Of a DNA stretch of 64,000 bases, positions 7,758 through 19,167 are shown one piece after another. The stretch comes from Candidatus Blastococcus massiliensis AP3 (lineage in GTDB: Bacteria; Actinomycetota; Actinomycetes; Mycobacteriales; Geodermatophilaceae), in NCBI RefSeq assembly GCF_000582785.1, contig NZ_HG931175.1:78787-142786 (forward strand). The letters are read 5' to 3'. Below the pieces are notes generated by a model that was given only the letters and a program-made list of their open reading frames with translations, did no database searches and was not told the origin of the DNA. Positions within the stretch are counted from its first letter, which is position 1. Each line of letters opens with the position of its first letter. The translations under genes and the position numbers were made by a program.

Positions 7758-9116
7758 CTACATGCTGGCGATGAGCTTCTCGACGCGGTCGTCGACGGAC
7801 TTGAACGGGTCCTTGCACAGCACGGTGCGCTGGGCCTGGTCGTTGAGCTTGAGGTGCACCCAGTCGACGGTGAAGTCGCGGCGCTTCTCCTGGGCCTTGC
7901 GGATGAACTCGCCGCGCAGCCGGGCTCGGGTGGTCTGCGGCGGCACGTTCTTGGCCTCGAACACGCGCGGCTCGTGGGCCACGCGCTCCACCTGGCCGGC
8001 CCGCTCCAGCAGGTAGTAGAGCCCCCGGGTACGGCTGATGTCGTGGTAGGCGAGGTCCATCTGGGCGATCCGCGGCGAGGACAGCGTCAGGTCCCGCTTG
8101 ACGCGGTAGCGCTCCAGCAGGCTGAACTTGATCGCCCAGTCGATCTCCCGGTCGATGAGGCTCAGGTCCTCGCTGTCGACGGCCTTGAGCACCCGGCCCC
8201 ACAGCTCCAGCATCTGCCGGTGCACCGGGCTGACGCCCTCGCGGTCGGCGAACTCCAGTGCGCGGTCGTGGTACTCGGACTGGATCTCCAGGGCCGACAT
8301 CTCCTTGCCGCTGGAGAGCCGCACCTTGCGCCGTCCGGTCATGTCGTGGCTGATCTCGCGGATGGCCCGGATGGGGTTCTCCAGCGTCATGTCCCGGATG
8401 GGGACGCCGGCTTCGATCATGCGCAGGACGAGGTCGGTCATCGCGACCTTGAGCAGCGTGGTCGTCTCGCTCATGTTGGAGTCGCCGACGATCACGTGCA
8501 GCCGGCGGTAGCGTTCGGCGTCGGCGTGCGGCTCGTCGCGGGTGTTGATGATCGGCCGGGAGCGGGTGGTGGCGCTGGAGACGCCCTCCCAGATGTGCTC
8601 GGCGCGCTGGCTGACGCAGTAGATGGCCCCGCGCGGGGTCTGCAGCACCTTCCCGGCGCCCACGACGATCTGCCGGCTCACCAGGAACGGGATGAGGACG
8701 TCGGCCAGCCGGCTGAACTCGCCGTGCCGGCCCACCAGGTAGTTCTCGTGGCAGCCGTAGCTGTTGCCCGCGGAGTCGGTGTTGTTCTTGAACAGGTAGA
8801 TGTCGCCGGCCACGCCCTCCTCGGCCAGGCGCTGCTCGGCGTCGACCAGCAGCCCCTCGAGGATCCGCTCGCCGGCCTTGTCGTGGACGACGAGCTCGGT
8901 GACGTCGTCGCACTCGGCGGTGGCGTACTCGGGGTGGCTGCCGACGTCGAGGTAGAGCCGCGAGCCGTTGCGCAGGAAGACGTTGGAGCTGCGGCCCCAC
9001 GAGACCACGCGGCGGAACAGGTAGCGGGCGACCTCGTCCGGGGAGAGGCGTCGTTCTCCCTTGAAGGTGCACGTGACGCCGTACTCGGTCTCGATGCCGA
9101 AGATCCGTCGGTCCAC
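7758..9116 (-). CDS. pafA: Pup-protein ligase PafA
   Basis: A 452-aa carboxylate-amine ligase of the glutamine synthetase-like fold that joins the C-terminal glutamate of Pup to lysines of target proteins with ATP. The Mg-ATP glutamate is in GIETEYG (residues 7-13) and the catalytic aspartate in [12 protein letters not shown] (about D57). The length equals that of mycobacterial PafA. It lacks the extra 40-residue loop that marks Dop. GTG start at 9114-9116, 6 nt after a TAGGCT box. Confidence 0.98.
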   Translation of the reverse strand: MDRRIFGIETEYGVTCTFKGERRLSPDEVARYLFRRVVSWGRSSNVFLRNGSRLYLDVGSHPEYATAECDDVTELVVHDKAGERILEGLLVDAEQRLAEEGVAGDIYLFKNNTDSAGNSYGCHENYLVGRHGEFSRLADVLIPFLVSRQIVVGAGKVLQTPRGAIYCVSQRAEHIWEGVSSATTRSRPIINTRDEPHADAERYRRLHVIVGDSNMSETTTLLKVAMTDLVLRMIEAGVPIRDMTLENPIRAIREISHDMTGRRKVRLSSGKEMSALEIQSEYHDRALEFADREGVSPVHRQMLELWGRVLKAVDSEDLSLIDREIDWAIKFSLLERYRVKRDLTLSSPRIAQMDLAYHDISRTRGLYYLLERAGQVERVAHEPRVFEAKNVPPQTTRARLRGEFIRKAQEKRRDFTVDWVHLKLNDQAQRTVLCKDPFKSVDDRVEKLIASM

Positions 9117-9128
9117 GATCCGAGCCTA
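9117..9128 (-). promoter_or_regulatory. -10 box for leaderless pafA
   Basis: TAGGCT on the minus strand (9123-9128) is separated by 6 nt from the GTG start of pafA. There is no Shine-Dalgarno sequence in between. Confidence 0.6.
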
Positions 9129-9171
9129 GGCCGCTTCGCCGACCGGAGCCCGGTCCGCAGCGCCCAGCGCC

Positions 9172-9519
9172 TCAGCCGTCGCCGTCGACGCGCTGCAGGA
9201 GCTCGTCGAACGCCTTCTCGATGTCGTCGTGCCCGTTCTGCGACGCGCGCTGCTTGCCATGGATGAGGGCGGCCCGGTTGACCTTGGTGAAGTCCCCGTA
9301 CGGGAACCGGTAGCGGGCCTTGGTCGCCTCATTGGCGTCCTGGTCGAGCGCGAGGTGCCAGGCGGCGTAGCCGCCCCAACCGTGCTTCTCGATCTCGGCG
9401 TTGCCGTCGTCTGCCGAGGGTGCGGCGTCGGACCACTCGGTGTCCGCGTCGACCGTGCCCGCATCGATGAGCTTCCGGGCCTGCGTCAGCGCGTCCTGGT
9501 TCACGCGGTAGGTGGGCAT
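9172..9519 (-). CDS. Conserved hypothetical protein, 115 aa
   Basis: A soluble, acidic 115-aa protein (MPTYRVNQDALTQARKLIDA start) rich in Asp, Glu, Trp and Tyr, with no membrane segment or known catalytic motif. The N-terminus and the WGGYAAWHLALD and YGDF patches look like a compact conserved fold. It lies between pafA and a peptidase-like gene inside the proteasome neighbourhood. I do not recognise a function. Confidence 0.7.
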   Translation of the reverse strand: MPTYRVNQDALTQARKLIDAGTVDADTEWSDAAPSADDGNAEIEKHGWGGYAAWHLALDQDANEATKARYRFPYGDFTKVNRAALIHGKQRASQNGHDDIEKAFDELLQRVDGDG

Positions 9520-9528
9520 GCCGCTCCC

Positions 9529-10188
9529 CTACCCCGCCGGCCGGCCCACGATCGTCCTGACGTCGTCGCGGATGACGAGGGCCTCGCCGTCGCGGAGCGG
9601 CAGGTGTGGGATCCCCTCCCGCCGGTAGCGCTCGGCGATCCGGTCCAGCGCCGGGCTTCCCGGATGGCCGGGCGACCGGACGTGCGGGACGACGCGTTCG
9701 GTGAGAACGCCCAGACCGGACCAGGTCGGGGCCGCGCCGTAGAGACGCTGGACCGCCGCTGCGTCGTCCACGGCCTCGAGACCGCGGAGGGAGGGGCCCA
9801 GGACGCACGGCCCGGCGCTGTACCCGGCGTAGACGATGCGGTCCGAGCGGAGCAGCTCGGTCAGGACGTCGTCGGCCCCCGACCGCGCCAAGACGTGCCG
9901 CAGCACGAACACGTTGCCGCCGCGCACCCACACCGCGTCGCAGCCGGCGAGGACGGCGCCGACCGCCGGGCCGCCTGCACCGGCGTGCTCGCGCAGGTCG
10001 AGCTCGAACGGGCGCAGCCCCAGTCCGGTGAGGGCGTCCACCTCGGCGCGGACCTTCTCGCGGCGCACGTCGGGCGGCTCCGCGTCGACGGCGTTCGCGA
10101 TCACCGCGGTGCGCGCCCCCTCCCCCGCCAGGCGGACCAGCCACGTGGGGTCGGTGCCCAGCCGGAAGGACGAGAGGTACAGCCTCAT
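9529..10188 (-). CDS. Peptidase E-like / class I glutamine amidotransferase-like protein (S51 family)
   Basis: A 219-aa protein of the peptidase S51 family, related to alpha-aspartyl dipeptidase and cyanophycinase. The nucleophile elbow YAGYSAGPCVL carries the serine, and VWVRGGNVF is the conserved strand-loop before it. The ATG at 10186-10188 (MRLYLSSFRLG) is chosen because the fold starts there; the open frame upstream is low-complexity. It sits between prcA and pafA, where a role in trimming short peptides from the proteasome is attractive but unproven. Confidence 0.78.
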   Translation of the reverse strand: MRLYLSSFRLGTDPTWLVRLAGEGARTAVIANAVDAEPPDVRREKVRAEVDALTGLGLRPFELDLREHAGAGGPAVGAVLAGCDAVWVRGGNVFVLRHVLARSGADDVLTELLRSDRIVYAGYSAGPCVLGPSLRGLEAVDDAAAVQRLYGAAPTWSGLGVLTERVVPHVRSPGHPGSPALDRIAERYRREGIPHLPLRDGEALVIRDDVRTIVGRPAG

Positions 10189-10237
10189 GCTGCGACCGGT
10201 CCGCGACGTCAGCTGCCGGTGGGCCTCTCGGCTCCCG

Positions 10238-11113
10238 TCAGCCCTCGCCGCCGTCCTCGGCGTGCCGGGCCTCGTACTCAGCGCCCCCGGCGGTGTCCGG
10301 GTTGGCCGGGTCCCCGAGTCCCGCGGGCGTGCCCGGTTCGGAGACGCTGGGCGCGTGCGCCGTGGTGGCAGGTGCGTCGTCGGTCGCGTCGGGGGTGGGG
10401 TCGTCACCGAGCAGGGTGCGCAGCGCCGACCCGGTGATCCGCCGGAAGGCCCGCTTGGGGCGCCGCCGGTCCAGCACGGCGACCTCGAGCTGGGCGCCGG
10501 TCAGCCGGGTGGGGCCGCCGTTGGTGGCGCCGGCCGTGACCGGGCTGACGGCCGAGAGCGCGCGGACGCCCACCTCGAGGGCGTCGGACAGACCCATGCC
10601 CTGGTGGAAGTGCTCGCGCAGGTTGCCGGTGACCGCCTCGGCCTGGCCGCCCATGACGACGAAGTCGGGCTCGTCCACGATGGAGCCGTCGAAGGTGAGC
10701 CGGTAGAGCTGGTCGTCCTCGGGCCGGATGCCCACCTCGGCCACGCAGAGCTCGACCTCGAAGGGCTTGGTCTGCTGGGTGAAGATCTCGCCGAGGGTCT
10801 GCGCGTAGGCGTTGGCGATGACACGGCCGGTGACGTCGCGGCGGTTGTAGGAGTAGCCGCGGACGTCGGCCATGCGCACGCCGGCCACCCGGAGGCTCTC
10901 GAACTCGCTGTAGCGGCCTACGGCGGCGAAACCGATGCGGTCGTAGAGCTCCCCCACCTTGTGCAGCGTGGAGCTCGGGTTCTCGGCGATGAAGAGGACG
11001 CCGTCGGCGTAGGTGAGGACGGCGACGCTGCGACCGCGGGAGATCCCCTTACGGGCGTACTCCGAGCGGTCCCGCATGAGCTGCTCGGGCGAGGCGTAGT
11101 ACGGCATGGTCAT
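10238..11113 (-). CDS. prcA: 20S proteasome alpha subunit PrcA
   Basis: A 291-aa alpha-type subunit that forms the outer rings and gate of the actinobacterial 20S core. The N-terminus [20 protein letters not shown] is typical. There is no catalytic threonine, as expected. A roughly 45-residue acidic, Pro/Ala-rich C-terminal tail extends past the fold. Two ATGs (11113 and 11107) are possible; the first follows the GAGGTG of the prcB end by a normal spacing. Only 4 nt separate it from prcB. Confidence 0.97.
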   Translation of the reverse strand: MTMPYYASPEQLMRDRSEYARKGISRGRSVAVLTYADGVLFIAENPSSTLHKVGELYDRIGFAAVGRYSEFESLRVAGVRMADVRGYSYNRRDVTGRVIANAYAQTLGEIFTQQTKPFEVELCVAEVGIRPEDDQLYRLTFDGSIVDEPDFVVMGGQAEAVTGNLREHFHQGMGLSDALEVGVRALSAVSPVTAGATNGGPTRLTGAQLEVAVLDRRRPKRAFRRITGSALRTLLGDDPTPDATDDAPATTAHAPSVSEPGTPAGLGDPANPDTAGGAEYEARHAEDGGEG

Positions 11114-11117
11114 GGCG

Positions 11118-11975
11118 TCACACCTCCCGGTCGACGTTGCGGCGGTCGGCGTCGGCCCGTTCGGTGACGATCGTGTCGGCGACGGCGGCGACCTCGGCGT
11201 CGGTGAGCCGGACGGCACCCTCGGCGTCGACGCGGTAGACGATCGGGTAGAGCCGGCGGACCGGGTCGGGGCCACCGGTCGCGGAGTCGTCGTCGGCGGC
11301 GTCGTAGAGGGACTCGACGACGGTGCGGGTCGCGGCGCCGGCGTCCAGGCCGCTGCGCCAGGTCTTCTTCAGCGAGTTCTTGGCGAACAGGGAGCCGGAG
11401 CCCACGGCGGCGTAGCCGCGCTCCTCGTAGTTCCCGCCGGTGACGTCGTAGCTGAAGATGCGGCCCGGGCTCGCGCCCTGCGCCGCGTCGAGGTCGAAGC
11501 CGGCGAACAGCGGGACGACGGCGAGGCCCTGCATGGCGGCGCCGAGGTTGCCGCGGATCATCTGGGCGAGCCGGTTCGCCTTGCCGTCGAGGCTCATCGT
11601 GAGCCCTTCGATCTTCTCGTAGTGCTCGAGCTCGACCTGGTAGAGCTTGACCATCTCGATGGCGATGCCCGCCGCACCCGCGATGCCGATGACGCTGTAG
11701 GAGTCGGCCGGGTAGACCTTCTCGATGTCGCGGCTCGAGATCAGGTTGCCCATGGTGGCGCGCCGGTCGCCGCCCATGAGGACGCCGCCGTCGTAGGTGA
11801 CGGCGACGATCGTCGTGCCGTGCGGCGCGAGGTCTCCCACGGGCATGGTCGGGACGGGGCGGCGGCCGGGGAGCAGGTCAGGCGCGGTGGCGGACAGGAA
11901 GTCGGTGAACGAGGAGCCCACCCGGTCCAGGTAGGCGGGCGGGAACCCGCTCCGGCCAGCTGACGACTCGTTCAC
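11118..11975 (-). CDS. prcB: 20S proteasome beta subunit PrcB
   Basis: A 285-aa proteolytic subunit made with a propeptide of about 53 residues. Autocleavage before T54 in [14 protein letters not shown] would free the N-terminal threonine nucleophile, with the lysine of the GGDRRATMG region nearby in the fold. GTG start at 11973-11975, overlapping the stop of the upstream endonuclease-like gene as GTGA. Cotranslation with that gene and with prcA is therefore likely. Confidence 0.97.
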   Translation of the reverse strand: MNESSAGRSGFPPAYLDRVGSSFTDFLSATAPDLLPGRRPVPTMPVGDLAPHGTTIVAVTYDGGVLMGGDRRATMGNLISSRDIEKVYPADSYSVIGIAGAAGIAIEMVKLYQVELEHYEKIEGLTMSLDGKANRLAQMIRGNLGAAMQGLAVVPLFAGFDLDAAQGASPGRIFSYDVTGGNYEERGYAAVGSGSLFAKNSLKKTWRSGLDAGAATRTVVESLYDAADDDSATGGPDPVRRLYPIVYRVDAEGAVRLTDAEVAAVADTIVTERADADRRNVDREV

Positions 11976-12736
11976 TCATCCGCCTCTCCCGCCTGCTCGC
12001 GCCGGCGTGACCCACTGGTCCGCCCGGTGCTCCGCCTGCTGGTGCGGGGCGCCTCCGGGCGTCGTTGCGACCCTACCGGCGGCTCCCCCGGCCGGAGGGC
12101 TCGGACCGATCCGAGGCCGGCAGCCGCGGCTGCAGCGAGGACGCGCTGCCTCAGGCTGTGGAACTGAACGTACTCGGCCGCGGCGCGCAGTACGTCGGGG
12201 TCGTCCCTGAACTGGCCGAGCCCGCCATTGCAGTTGAAACACAGCAACGCTCGCACAGCACCGGTCGAATGATCATGATCAACGTGATTCGCCGGCGCGG
12301 ACCGGCAGATCGCACACAACCCGTCCTGCGTACGAAGTATGTGATCGGCCTCCGCGGCCGTGATCCCGTACCGGCGCGTCAAGTGGTAGGTGCGTGCGCC
12401 GCCCACTTTCTCCAGCGCCCGCTTTCCTCTCGCGTTGTGACACGGCTTGCAGTATGAGCCGTAACCACTCTTCGAGGCGACGTTCCTGGCGAACTCCTCT
12501 ATGCGCAGGACGGCGTCGCAGTCCGGGCACCACTTGTGCCCCTCGGCGACGACGAGCCCCTCCGGTGGACGCCGCTGCACCCGGGGCTTCGTGCGTCGCG
12601 CTTCCCGGCTACGCAGGGAACGCTCGGCAAGATGGTCACGACAATAGAACGCGAGGCCATCCTTGTTGCGAGCATTCTTGGAGAATGCCGATACCGGACG
12701 ATAGTCGTCGCAATCCTTGCAGTACTTCGAGTTCAT
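11972..12736 (-). CDS. Endonuclease VII-like HNH protein between pup and prcB
   Basis: A 254-aa protein with two or three N-terminal CxxC zinc-binding patches ([27 protein letters not shown]) and then a recombination endonuclease VII domain: [23 protein letters not shown]. The His-Asp-His core and Cys pairs are intact, so it may cut branched or damaged DNA. The last 50 residues are Arg/Pro-rich. I take the ATG at 12734-12736; a TTG at 12784 inside pup is less likely. The N-terminal half is clearly more AT-rich than its neighbours. Similar genes occur at this place in some other actinobacteria, as I recall for Streptomyces. Confidence 0.82.
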   Translation of the reverse strand: MNSKYCKDCDDYRPVSAFSKNARNKDGLAFYCRDHLAERSLRSREARRTKPRVQRRPPEGLVVAEGHKWCPDCDAVLRIEEFARNVASKSGYGSYCKPCHNARGKRALEKVGGARTYHLTRRYGITAAEADHILRTQDGLCAICRSAPANHVDHDHSTGAVRALLCFNCNGGLGQFRDDPDVLRAAAEYVQFHSLRQRVLAAAAAAGLGSVRALRPGEPPVGSQRRPEAPRTSRRSTGRTSGSRRREQAGEADE

Positions 12737-12761
12737 TGCGCGGCGTTTGGCACAAAGATAT

Positions 12762-12971
12762 TCACTCGCCGCCTTTTTGTACAAAACCCCTCACGAAGGC
12801 CTCGCTGTTCTCCTCGAGCACCTCGTCGATCTCGTCCAGGATCGCGTCGAAGTCCTCGGTCACCTCCTTGTGGCGCTCGGCCACCTCGGTGTCGACCGAG
12901 GCTTCGACCTCGTCGGTCTCCTCGCGCGAGCGCGTCGCTTTCTGCTGCCCGCCGGTGTCCCTGGTGGCCAT
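12762..12971 (-). CDS. pup: Prokaryotic ubiquitin-like protein Pup
   Basis: A 69-aa, acidic, mostly disordered protein that is covalently attached to substrates for proteasomal degradation. The middle coiled-coil segment that binds Mpa (VTEDFDAILDEIDEVL) is present. The C-terminus is QKGGE, so the ligation-ready glutamate is encoded and Dop deamidation is not needed. The ATG has GGAGGG upstream. It is followed closely by the endonuclease VII-like gene. Confidence 0.97.
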   Translation of the reverse strand: MATRDTGGQQKATRSREETDEVEASVDTEVAERHKEVTEDFDAILDEIDEVLEENSEAFVRGFVQKGGE

Positions 12972-13059
12972 GCTGCCCTCCGGTCCTTCAGGTGACTGCT
13001 GTTGATCCGCAAGCTACCCGCCAGGTGTGACAGATCGCCTCACACAGCCGGGCGCAGGA

Positions 13060-14565
13060 TCACGATCCAGTGATGGTGTCGACCAGCTGCTGAGCTGTCG
13101 CCGACGCCTCGAACAGGGCGCCGACGTGCTCCCGGGTGCCCCGCAGCGGCTCCATGGTCGGGATGCGCACGAGGTTCTCCCGGCCGAGGTCGAACACCAC
13201 CGAGTCCCACGACGCCGCGGCCACCTGGGCCGGGTACCGCCGCAGGCACTCGCCGCGGAAGAAGGCCCGGGTGTCGTCGGGTGCGTGGATGACCGCCCGC
13301 TCGACCTCCTCGTCGGTGAGCAGCCGCTGCATCGAGCCGCGCGCGACGAGCCGGTTGTAGAGCCCCTTGTCGGGCCGTACGTCGGAGTACTGCAGGTCGA
13401 CCAGCTTGAGGCGCGAGTCGCCCCAGTCCAGCCCGTCCCGCGAGCGGTACCCCTCCAGCAACCGCAGCTTGGCCGGCCAGTCCAGCCGGTCCGCGCAGCG
13501 CATGGGGTCGATCGCGAGATCCTCGAGCACCTCGGCCCAGCGGCGCAGCACGTCGGCGGTCTGCTCGTCGCCGTCGCCCTGCTGGGCCACGAACTTCTGC
13601 GCCTGCTCCAGGTAGAGCTCCTGCATCTCCAGGGCCGTCATCTTCCGCCCGTCGCGTAGCCGGATCGTGTGCGTGAGCGACGGGTCGTGGCTGATCGCCT
13701 GCAGCGCCTGGACCGGCTCCTCGAGCGCGAGGTCGTGCGAGAGGGCCCGCGCTTCGATCATCGCCAGCACGAGCGACGTCGTCCCCACCTTGAGGTAGGT
13801 GGACAGCTCGGCGAGGTTGGCGTCGCCGATGATGACGTGCAGGCGGCGGTACTTGTCCGCGTCGGCGTGCGGCTCGTCGCGGGTGTTGATGATCGGCCGC
13901 TTGAGCGTCGTCTCCAGGCCCACCTCGACCTCGAAGAAGTCCGCTCGCGAGGAGATCTGGAAGCCGGCCGTCCGGCTCTCCGTGCCGATGCCCACCCGGC
14001 CCGCGCCGGCGAAGACCTGCCGGGTGACGAAGAACGGGATCAGCCCCCGGATGATGTCGATGAACGGCGTCCGGCGGTCCATCAGGTAGTTCTCGTGGGC
14101 GCCGTAGGAGGCGCCCTTGCCGTCGGTGTTGTTCTTGTAGAGCTGGATCGGGCTCGTGCCCGGCACCTGCGCCGCTCGCCGGGTGGCCTCGGCCATCACC
14201 CGCTCCCCCGCCTTGTCCCAGAGGACGACGTCGCGCGGGTTGGTGACCTCCGGCGAGGAGTACTCCGGGTGGGCGTGGTCCACGTAGAGCCGCGCGCCGT
14301 TGGTGAGGATGACGTTGGCCATCCCGGTGTCCTCGTCCAGGTCGTTGTGGTCCAGCGCCTGGGCCGGGGTGAGGTCGAACCCGCGGGCGTCGCGCAGCGG
14401 CGACTCCTCCTCGAAGTCCCACCGGGGACGCCGCCGCGTCGGGGCATCGGCCACAGCCCAGGCGTTGACCACCTGGCTGGACAGCGTGGTGGGGTTGGCC
14501 GTCGGCTGCCCCGGCACCGAGATGCCGTACTCGACCTCGGTGCCCATGACCCGCCGCACGCTCAT
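13060..14565 (-). CDS. dop: Depupylase/deamidase Dop
   Basis: A 501-aa PafA homologue that hydrolyses the isopeptide bond between Pup and substrate. The ATP/Mg site begins at MGTEVEYGI and the Asp nucleophile or base lies in [15 protein letters not shown]. The insertion after residue 40 (about 35 residues, before the [12 protein letters not shown] stretch) is the Dop-loop that separates Dop from PafA. ATG start at 14563-14565, 6 nt after TAGGGT. Because Pup already ends in Glu, depupylation should be its main task. Confidence 0.97.
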   Translation of the reverse strand: MSVRRVMGTEVEYGISVPGQPTANPTTLSSQVVNAWAVADAPTRRRPRWDFEEESPLRDARGFDLTPAQALDHNDLDEDTGMANVILTNGARLYVDHAHPEYSSPEVTNPRDVVLWDKAGERVMAEATRRAAQVPGTSPIQLYKNNTDGKGASYGAHENYLMDRRTPFIDIIRGLIPFFVTRQVFAGAGRVGIGTESRTAGFQISSRADFFEVEVGLETTLKRPIINTRDEPHADADKYRRLHVIIGDANLAELSTYLKVGTTSLVLAMIEARALSHDLALEEPVQALQAISHDPSLTHTIRLRDGRKMTALEMQELYLEQAQKFVAQQGDGDEQTADVLRRWAEVLEDLAIDPMRCADRLDWPAKLRLLEGYRSRDGLDWGDSRLKLVDLQYSDVRPDKGLYNRLVARGSMQRLLTDEEVERAVIHAPDDTRAFFRGECLRRYPAQVAAASWDSVVFDLGRENLVRIPTMEPLRGTREHVGALFEASATAQQLVDTITGS

Positions 14566-14648
14566 GACCCAACCCTAGGCGGCCCGGCAGAACACGGTGG
14601 CGCGACGACGACCCGCCGCGACGGCACCGCGCCCCCTAGCCTTCCTCC
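14566..14648. promoter_or_regulatory. Divergent leaderless promoters for dop and the hydrolase gene
   Basis: On the minus strand TAGGGT (14572-14577) sits 6 nt before the dop ATG. On the plus strand TAGCCT (14637-14642) sits 6 nt before the GTG of the hydrolase gene. Confidence 0.6.
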
Positions 14649-15224
14649 GTGGCCGAGGTGTTGCTGTTCCACCATGCCCAGGGACTGACCGACGGGCTCC
14701 TGGCCCTCGCCGACGACATCCGGGCGGGCGGGCACGTCGTGCACACGCCGGACCTCTTCGACGGCGCGACGTACGCCACCCTGGACGAGGGGATGAACCA
14801 CGTCCGGCGGCTGGGGTTCGGCACGGTCGTCGACCTCGGCCGGCAGGTGGCGGAGACGCTGCCGAGGCACGTCGTCTACGCAGGGGCGTCCCTCGGGGTC
14901 ATGCCGGCCCAGGCGCTGGCCCAGAACCGCCCGGGCGCCCGCGGTGCCCTGTTCCTCCACGGCTGCGCTCCGCCGTCCGAGTTCGGTGGCTCCTGGCCGC
15001 CCGGGCTGCCGGTGCAACTGCACACCACACAGGACGACGAGTGGGGTGACCTCGACGTCGCCCGGGCGCTCGCCGCGGAGGTCGACAGCGCGGAGCTGTT
15101 CGTCTATCCCGGCGACGCCCACCTGTTCACCGACCGCAGCCTGCCTGACCACGACGCCGAGGCGGCCGCCCTGGTCCTGCGCCGGGTGATGGACTTCCTG
15201 GCGTCGCTCGACCTCCGCGAGTGA
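14649..15224 (+). CDS. Dienelactone hydrolase family protein
   Basis: A 191-aa small alpha/beta hydrolase. The nucleophile region is VYAGASLGVMPAQ and the C-terminal catalytic His is in YPGDAHLFTD, with an Asp expected in between. Length is slightly short but normal for the DLH subfamily. GTG start directly after a TAGCCT box. It is transcribed alone and converges on mpa through a shared terminator. The natural substrate is not predictable. Confidence 0.83.
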   Translation: MAEVLLFHHAQGLTDGLLALADDIRAGGHVVHTPDLFDGATYATLDEGMNHVRRLGFGTVVDLGRQVAETLPRHVVYAGASLGVMPAQALAQNRPGARGALFLHGCAPPSEFGGSWPPGLPVQLHTTQDDEWGDLDVARALAAEVDSAELFVYPGDAHLFTDRSLPDHDAEAAALVLRRVMDFLASLDLRE

Positions 15225-15233
15225 CCCGGCACG

Positions 15234-15267
15234 ACGACGGCCCGGCCCTCGCGGACCGGGCCGTCGT
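15234..15267. terminator. Bidirectional hairpin terminator
   Basis: ACGACGGCCCGG (15234-15245) and CCGGGCCGTCGT (15256-15267) form a perfect 12-bp stem with a 10-nt loop between two converging genes (hydrolase and mpa). There is no T-tract, as is common in high-GC actinobacteria. Confidence 0.8.
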
Positions 15268-15272
15268 ACCGA

Positions 15273-17054
15273 CTACAGGTACTGGCCGGTGTTCGTCGCC
15301 GTGTCGATCGCCCGGCCCGACTCGTTCCCCTTGCCGCTGATGAGCGTGCGGATGTAGACGATCCGCTCGCCCTTCTTGCCCGAGATGCGGGCCCAGTCGT
15401 CGGGGTTGGTGGTGTTGGGCAGGTCCTCGTTCTCCTTGAACTCGTCCACGCACGCCTGCATCAGGTGGCCTACCCGGAGGCCTCCGGTCCCCGTCTCCAG
15501 GCGCTCCTTGATGGCCATCTTCTTCGCGCGGTCGACGATGTTCTGCAGCATCGCGCCGGAGTTGAAGTCCTTGAAGTACAGGACCTCCTTGTCACCGTTG
15601 GCGTAGGTGACCTCGAGGAAGCGGTTCTCCTCGACCTCGGTGTACATGCGCTCGACGGTGCGCTGGATCATCCCGGCGATCGTCGCCTCGCGGCTGCCGC
15701 CGTGCTCGGCCAGGTCGTCGGGGTGCAGCGGGAGCGTCGGCAGCAGGTACTTGCTGAAGATGTCCCGCGCCGCCTCGGCGTCCGGTCGCTCGATCTTGAT
15801 CTTCACGTCGAGCCGGCCGGGCCGGAGGATCGCCGGGTCGATCATGTCCTCGCGGTTCGAGGCGCCGATGACGATGACGTTCTCCAGGCCCTCCACGCCG
15901 TCGATCTCGCTGAGCAGCTGCGGGACGATCGTCGACTCGACGTCGGAGGAGATCCCGGAACCCCGGGTGCGGAAGATCGAGTCCATCTCGTCGAAGAACA
16001 CGATGACCGGTGTGCCCTCGCTGGCCTTCTCGCGCGCCCGCTGGAAGACCAGGCGGATGTGCCGCTCGGTCTCGCCGACGTACTTGTTGAGCAGCTCGGG
16101 GCCCTTGATGTTGAGGAAGTAGGACTTGCCCTGTCCCTCCCCCTTGAGCGCCGACACCTTCTTGGCCAGCGAGTTGGCCACGGCCTTGGCGATCAGCGTC
16201 TTCCCGCAGCCGGGCGGGCCGTACAGCAGGATCCCCTTCGGCGGGCGCAGCTGGTACTCGCGGAACAGGTCGGCGTGCAGGAACGGCAGCTCGACGGCGT
16301 CGCGGATCTGCTCGATCTGCCGCGAGAGACCACCGATGTCGCCGTAGTCGATGTCCGGGACCTCTTCGAGGACGAGCTCCTCGACCTCGCTCTTCGGGAT
16401 CCGCTCGTAGACGTAGCCCGACCGCGACTCCAGCAGCAGCGAGTCCCCGGCCCGCAGCGGCTGGTCGGCCAGCGAGTCGGCGAGGTAGACCACGCGCTCT
16501 TCGTCGGTGTGCCCGATGACCAGCGCCCGGGGGGTGACGCCGTCGATCGGCTCCAGCAGCTCCTTGAGCATGACGACGTCGCCGGCGCGCTCGAAGCCCC
16601 GCGCCTCGACGACGTTCATCGCCTCGTTGAGCATGACCTCCTGGCCGGGCCGGAGATCCAGCCCCTCCACGTTCGGCGAGAGGGACACCCGCAGCTTGCG
16701 GCCACCGGTGAAGACGTCGACCGAGCCGTCCTCGTGCCGCTCCAGGAAGACGCCGTAGCCGGACGGGGGCTGCCCGAGCCGGTCGACCTCCTCCTTCAGC
16801 GTGATCAGCTGCTCGCGAGCGTCCCGCAGGGTCGAGGACAGCTTGTCGTTGCGCTCGGAGAGGAACGCCGCGCGGCCTTCCGCCTCGGCGATCCGCTCCT
16901 CCAGCGCCCGCGACTGGCGGGGGCTGTCGGCGACCTTGCGGCGGAGCAGACCGATCTCCTCCTCGAGGTAGGAGATCTGGGTGAGCAGCGAAGCGACGTC
17001 ACGCTCGCGCCGCGCCTTCGACTCGTCGGGACCATCGATCGGACCTGGGCCCAT
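15273..17054 (-). CDS. mpa: Proteasome-activating AAA ATPase Mpa (ARC)
   Basis: A 593-aa ring ATPase that recognises pupylated proteins, unfolds them and feeds them to PrcAB. An N-terminal coiled coil (residues about 12-92) binds Pup, one or two OB domains follow, then the AAA module with Walker A GPPGCGKT (279-286), Walker [11 protein letters not shown] and the arginine finger region. The C-terminal GQYL is the motif that docks into the 20S alpha ring. The ATG at 17052-17054 has GGAGGTG upstream; an earlier in-frame start is not needed. Confidence 0.97.
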   Translation of the reverse strand: MGPGPIDGPDESKARRERDVASLLTQISYLEEEIGLLRRKVADSPRQSRALEERIAEAEGRAAFLSERNDKLSSTLRDAREQLITLKEEVDRLGQPPSGYGVFLERHEDGSVDVFTGGRKLRVSLSPNVEGLDLRPGQEVMLNEAMNVVEARGFERAGDVVMLKELLEPIDGVTPRALVIGHTDEERVVYLADSLADQPLRAGDSLLLESRSGYVYERIPKSEVEELVLEEVPDIDYGDIGGLSRQIEQIRDAVELPFLHADLFREYQLRPPKGILLYGPPGCGKTLIAKAVANSLAKKVSALKGEGQGKSYFLNIKGPELLNKYVGETERHIRLVFQRAREKASEGTPVIVFFDEMDSIFRTRGSGISSDVESTIVPQLLSEIDGVEGLENVIVIGASNREDMIDPAILRPGRLDVKIKIERPDAEAARDIFSKYLLPTLPLHPDDLAEHGGSREATIAGMIQRTVERMYTEVEENRFLEVTYANGDKEVLYFKDFNSGAMLQNIVDRAKKMAIKERLETGTGGLRVGHLMQACVDEFKENEDLPNTTNPDDWARISGKKGERIVYIRTLISGKGNESGRAIDTATNTGQYL

Positions 17055-17186
17055 CGCGCACCTCCGCACACATCGGGAGAGCCAGGAGCCAAATCTATAC
17101 ACGCGCGCCGACAGTCCGCCTCGGGCTCGCGGGCGGGCCCGGGAACGTCGGCGTGAACCCCCGTCCCACCCGTCCCAGGTCCTTCC

Positions 17187-18211
<1,025 letters not shown>

Positions 18212-19165
18212 ATGACGGTGACGGTGGAGAACGACGGGACGCTCGCGAAGGCTCCGGAGCCCCCTGCGGAGGGCTCCGCCCTGCCCGAGCAGGCGCCCCG
18301 TCGCCCCTCGTTGTCGCCGAGCCGCGCGGCCGACTTCAAGACCTGCCCGCTGCTCTACCGCTTCCGGACCATCGACCGCCTGCCCGAGCGCAAGAGCCTC
18401 GCCATGGTGCGCGGGACGCTCGTCCACTCGGTGCTCGAGCGGCTGTACGACCTGCCGCCGGCGCAGCGCACCGTCGACGGCGCGCTGGAGCTGCTGGAGC
18501 CGGCCTGGACGGACCTGCAGGCCGAACCGGAGGTTGCGGAGCTGTTCGCGACCACCCAGGGCGAGGGGGCCGAGACCGACGTGAACGCGCCCGAGTCGGT
18601 GGATGCCTGGCTGGCGTCGGCCGGGAAGCTGGTCGAGCGCTACTTCACGATCGAGGACCCGACCCGCATCGAGCCCGCCGGACGGGAGGAGCTGGTCGAG
18701 GTCACCCTGCCCGATGGCCTCCTGCTCCGCGGCTTCGTCGACCGGCTCGACATCGCGCCGAGCGGCGCGCTGCGGGTGGTCGACTACAAGACCGGCTCGA
18801 TGCCCCGCGAGGCGTTCGAGAACAAGGCGCTGTTCCAGATGAAGTTCTACGCACTGGTGCTCTGGCGCACCCGTGGCGTGGTGGCCGCCCAGCTGAAGCT
18901 GATCTACCTGGGCGACGGCGACGCGCTCACGTACTCCCCCGACGAGGAGGAGCTGCTCCGGTTCGAGCGCACCCTGCTGGCGATCTGGTCGGCGATCGAG
19001 CGTGCGGTCAGCACCGGCGACTTCCGCCCGAACAAGAGCCGGCTGTGCGGCTGGTGCGACCACCAGGCGGTCTGCCCGGCGTTCGGTGGCACTCCGCCAC
19101 CGTTCCCCGCGGACGCCGCCGCGGCGGCGGGCTGGCAGACCCTCCCCGTCGTCGAGCGCGATTGA
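18212..19165 (+). CDS. RecB-family PD-(D/E)XK nuclease
   Basis: A 317-aa single-domain nuclease of the RecB/PDDEXK_1 type. It has the conserved start SPSRAADFKTCPLLYRFRTI, the active-site segment GFVDRLDI...LRVVDYKTG (Asp, then Asp-x-Lys) and the four-cysteine iron-sulfur pattern ending CGWCDHQAVCPAF. The ATG at 18212 is chosen for its leaderless spacing and family length; an upstream in-frame ATG at 18152 is less likely. The gene matches Rv2119, next to trmI in mycobacteria. It probably acts in DNA repair. Confidence 0.88.
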   Translation: MTVTVENDGTLAKAPEPPAEGSALPEQAPRRPSLSPSRAADFKTCPLLYRFRTIDRLPERKSLAMVRGTLVHSVLERLYDLPPAQRTVDGALELLEPAWTDLQAEPEVAELFATTQGEGAETDVNAPESVDAWLASAGKLVERYFTIEDPTRIEPAGREELVEVTLPDGLLLRGFVDRLDIAPSGALRVVDYKTGSMPREAFENKALFQMKFYALVLWRTRGVVAAQLKLIYLGDGDALTYSPDEEELLRFERTLLAIWSAIERAVSTGDFRPNKSRLCGWCDHQAVCPAFGGTPPPFPADAAAAAGWQTLPVVERD

Positions 19166-19167
19166 GG

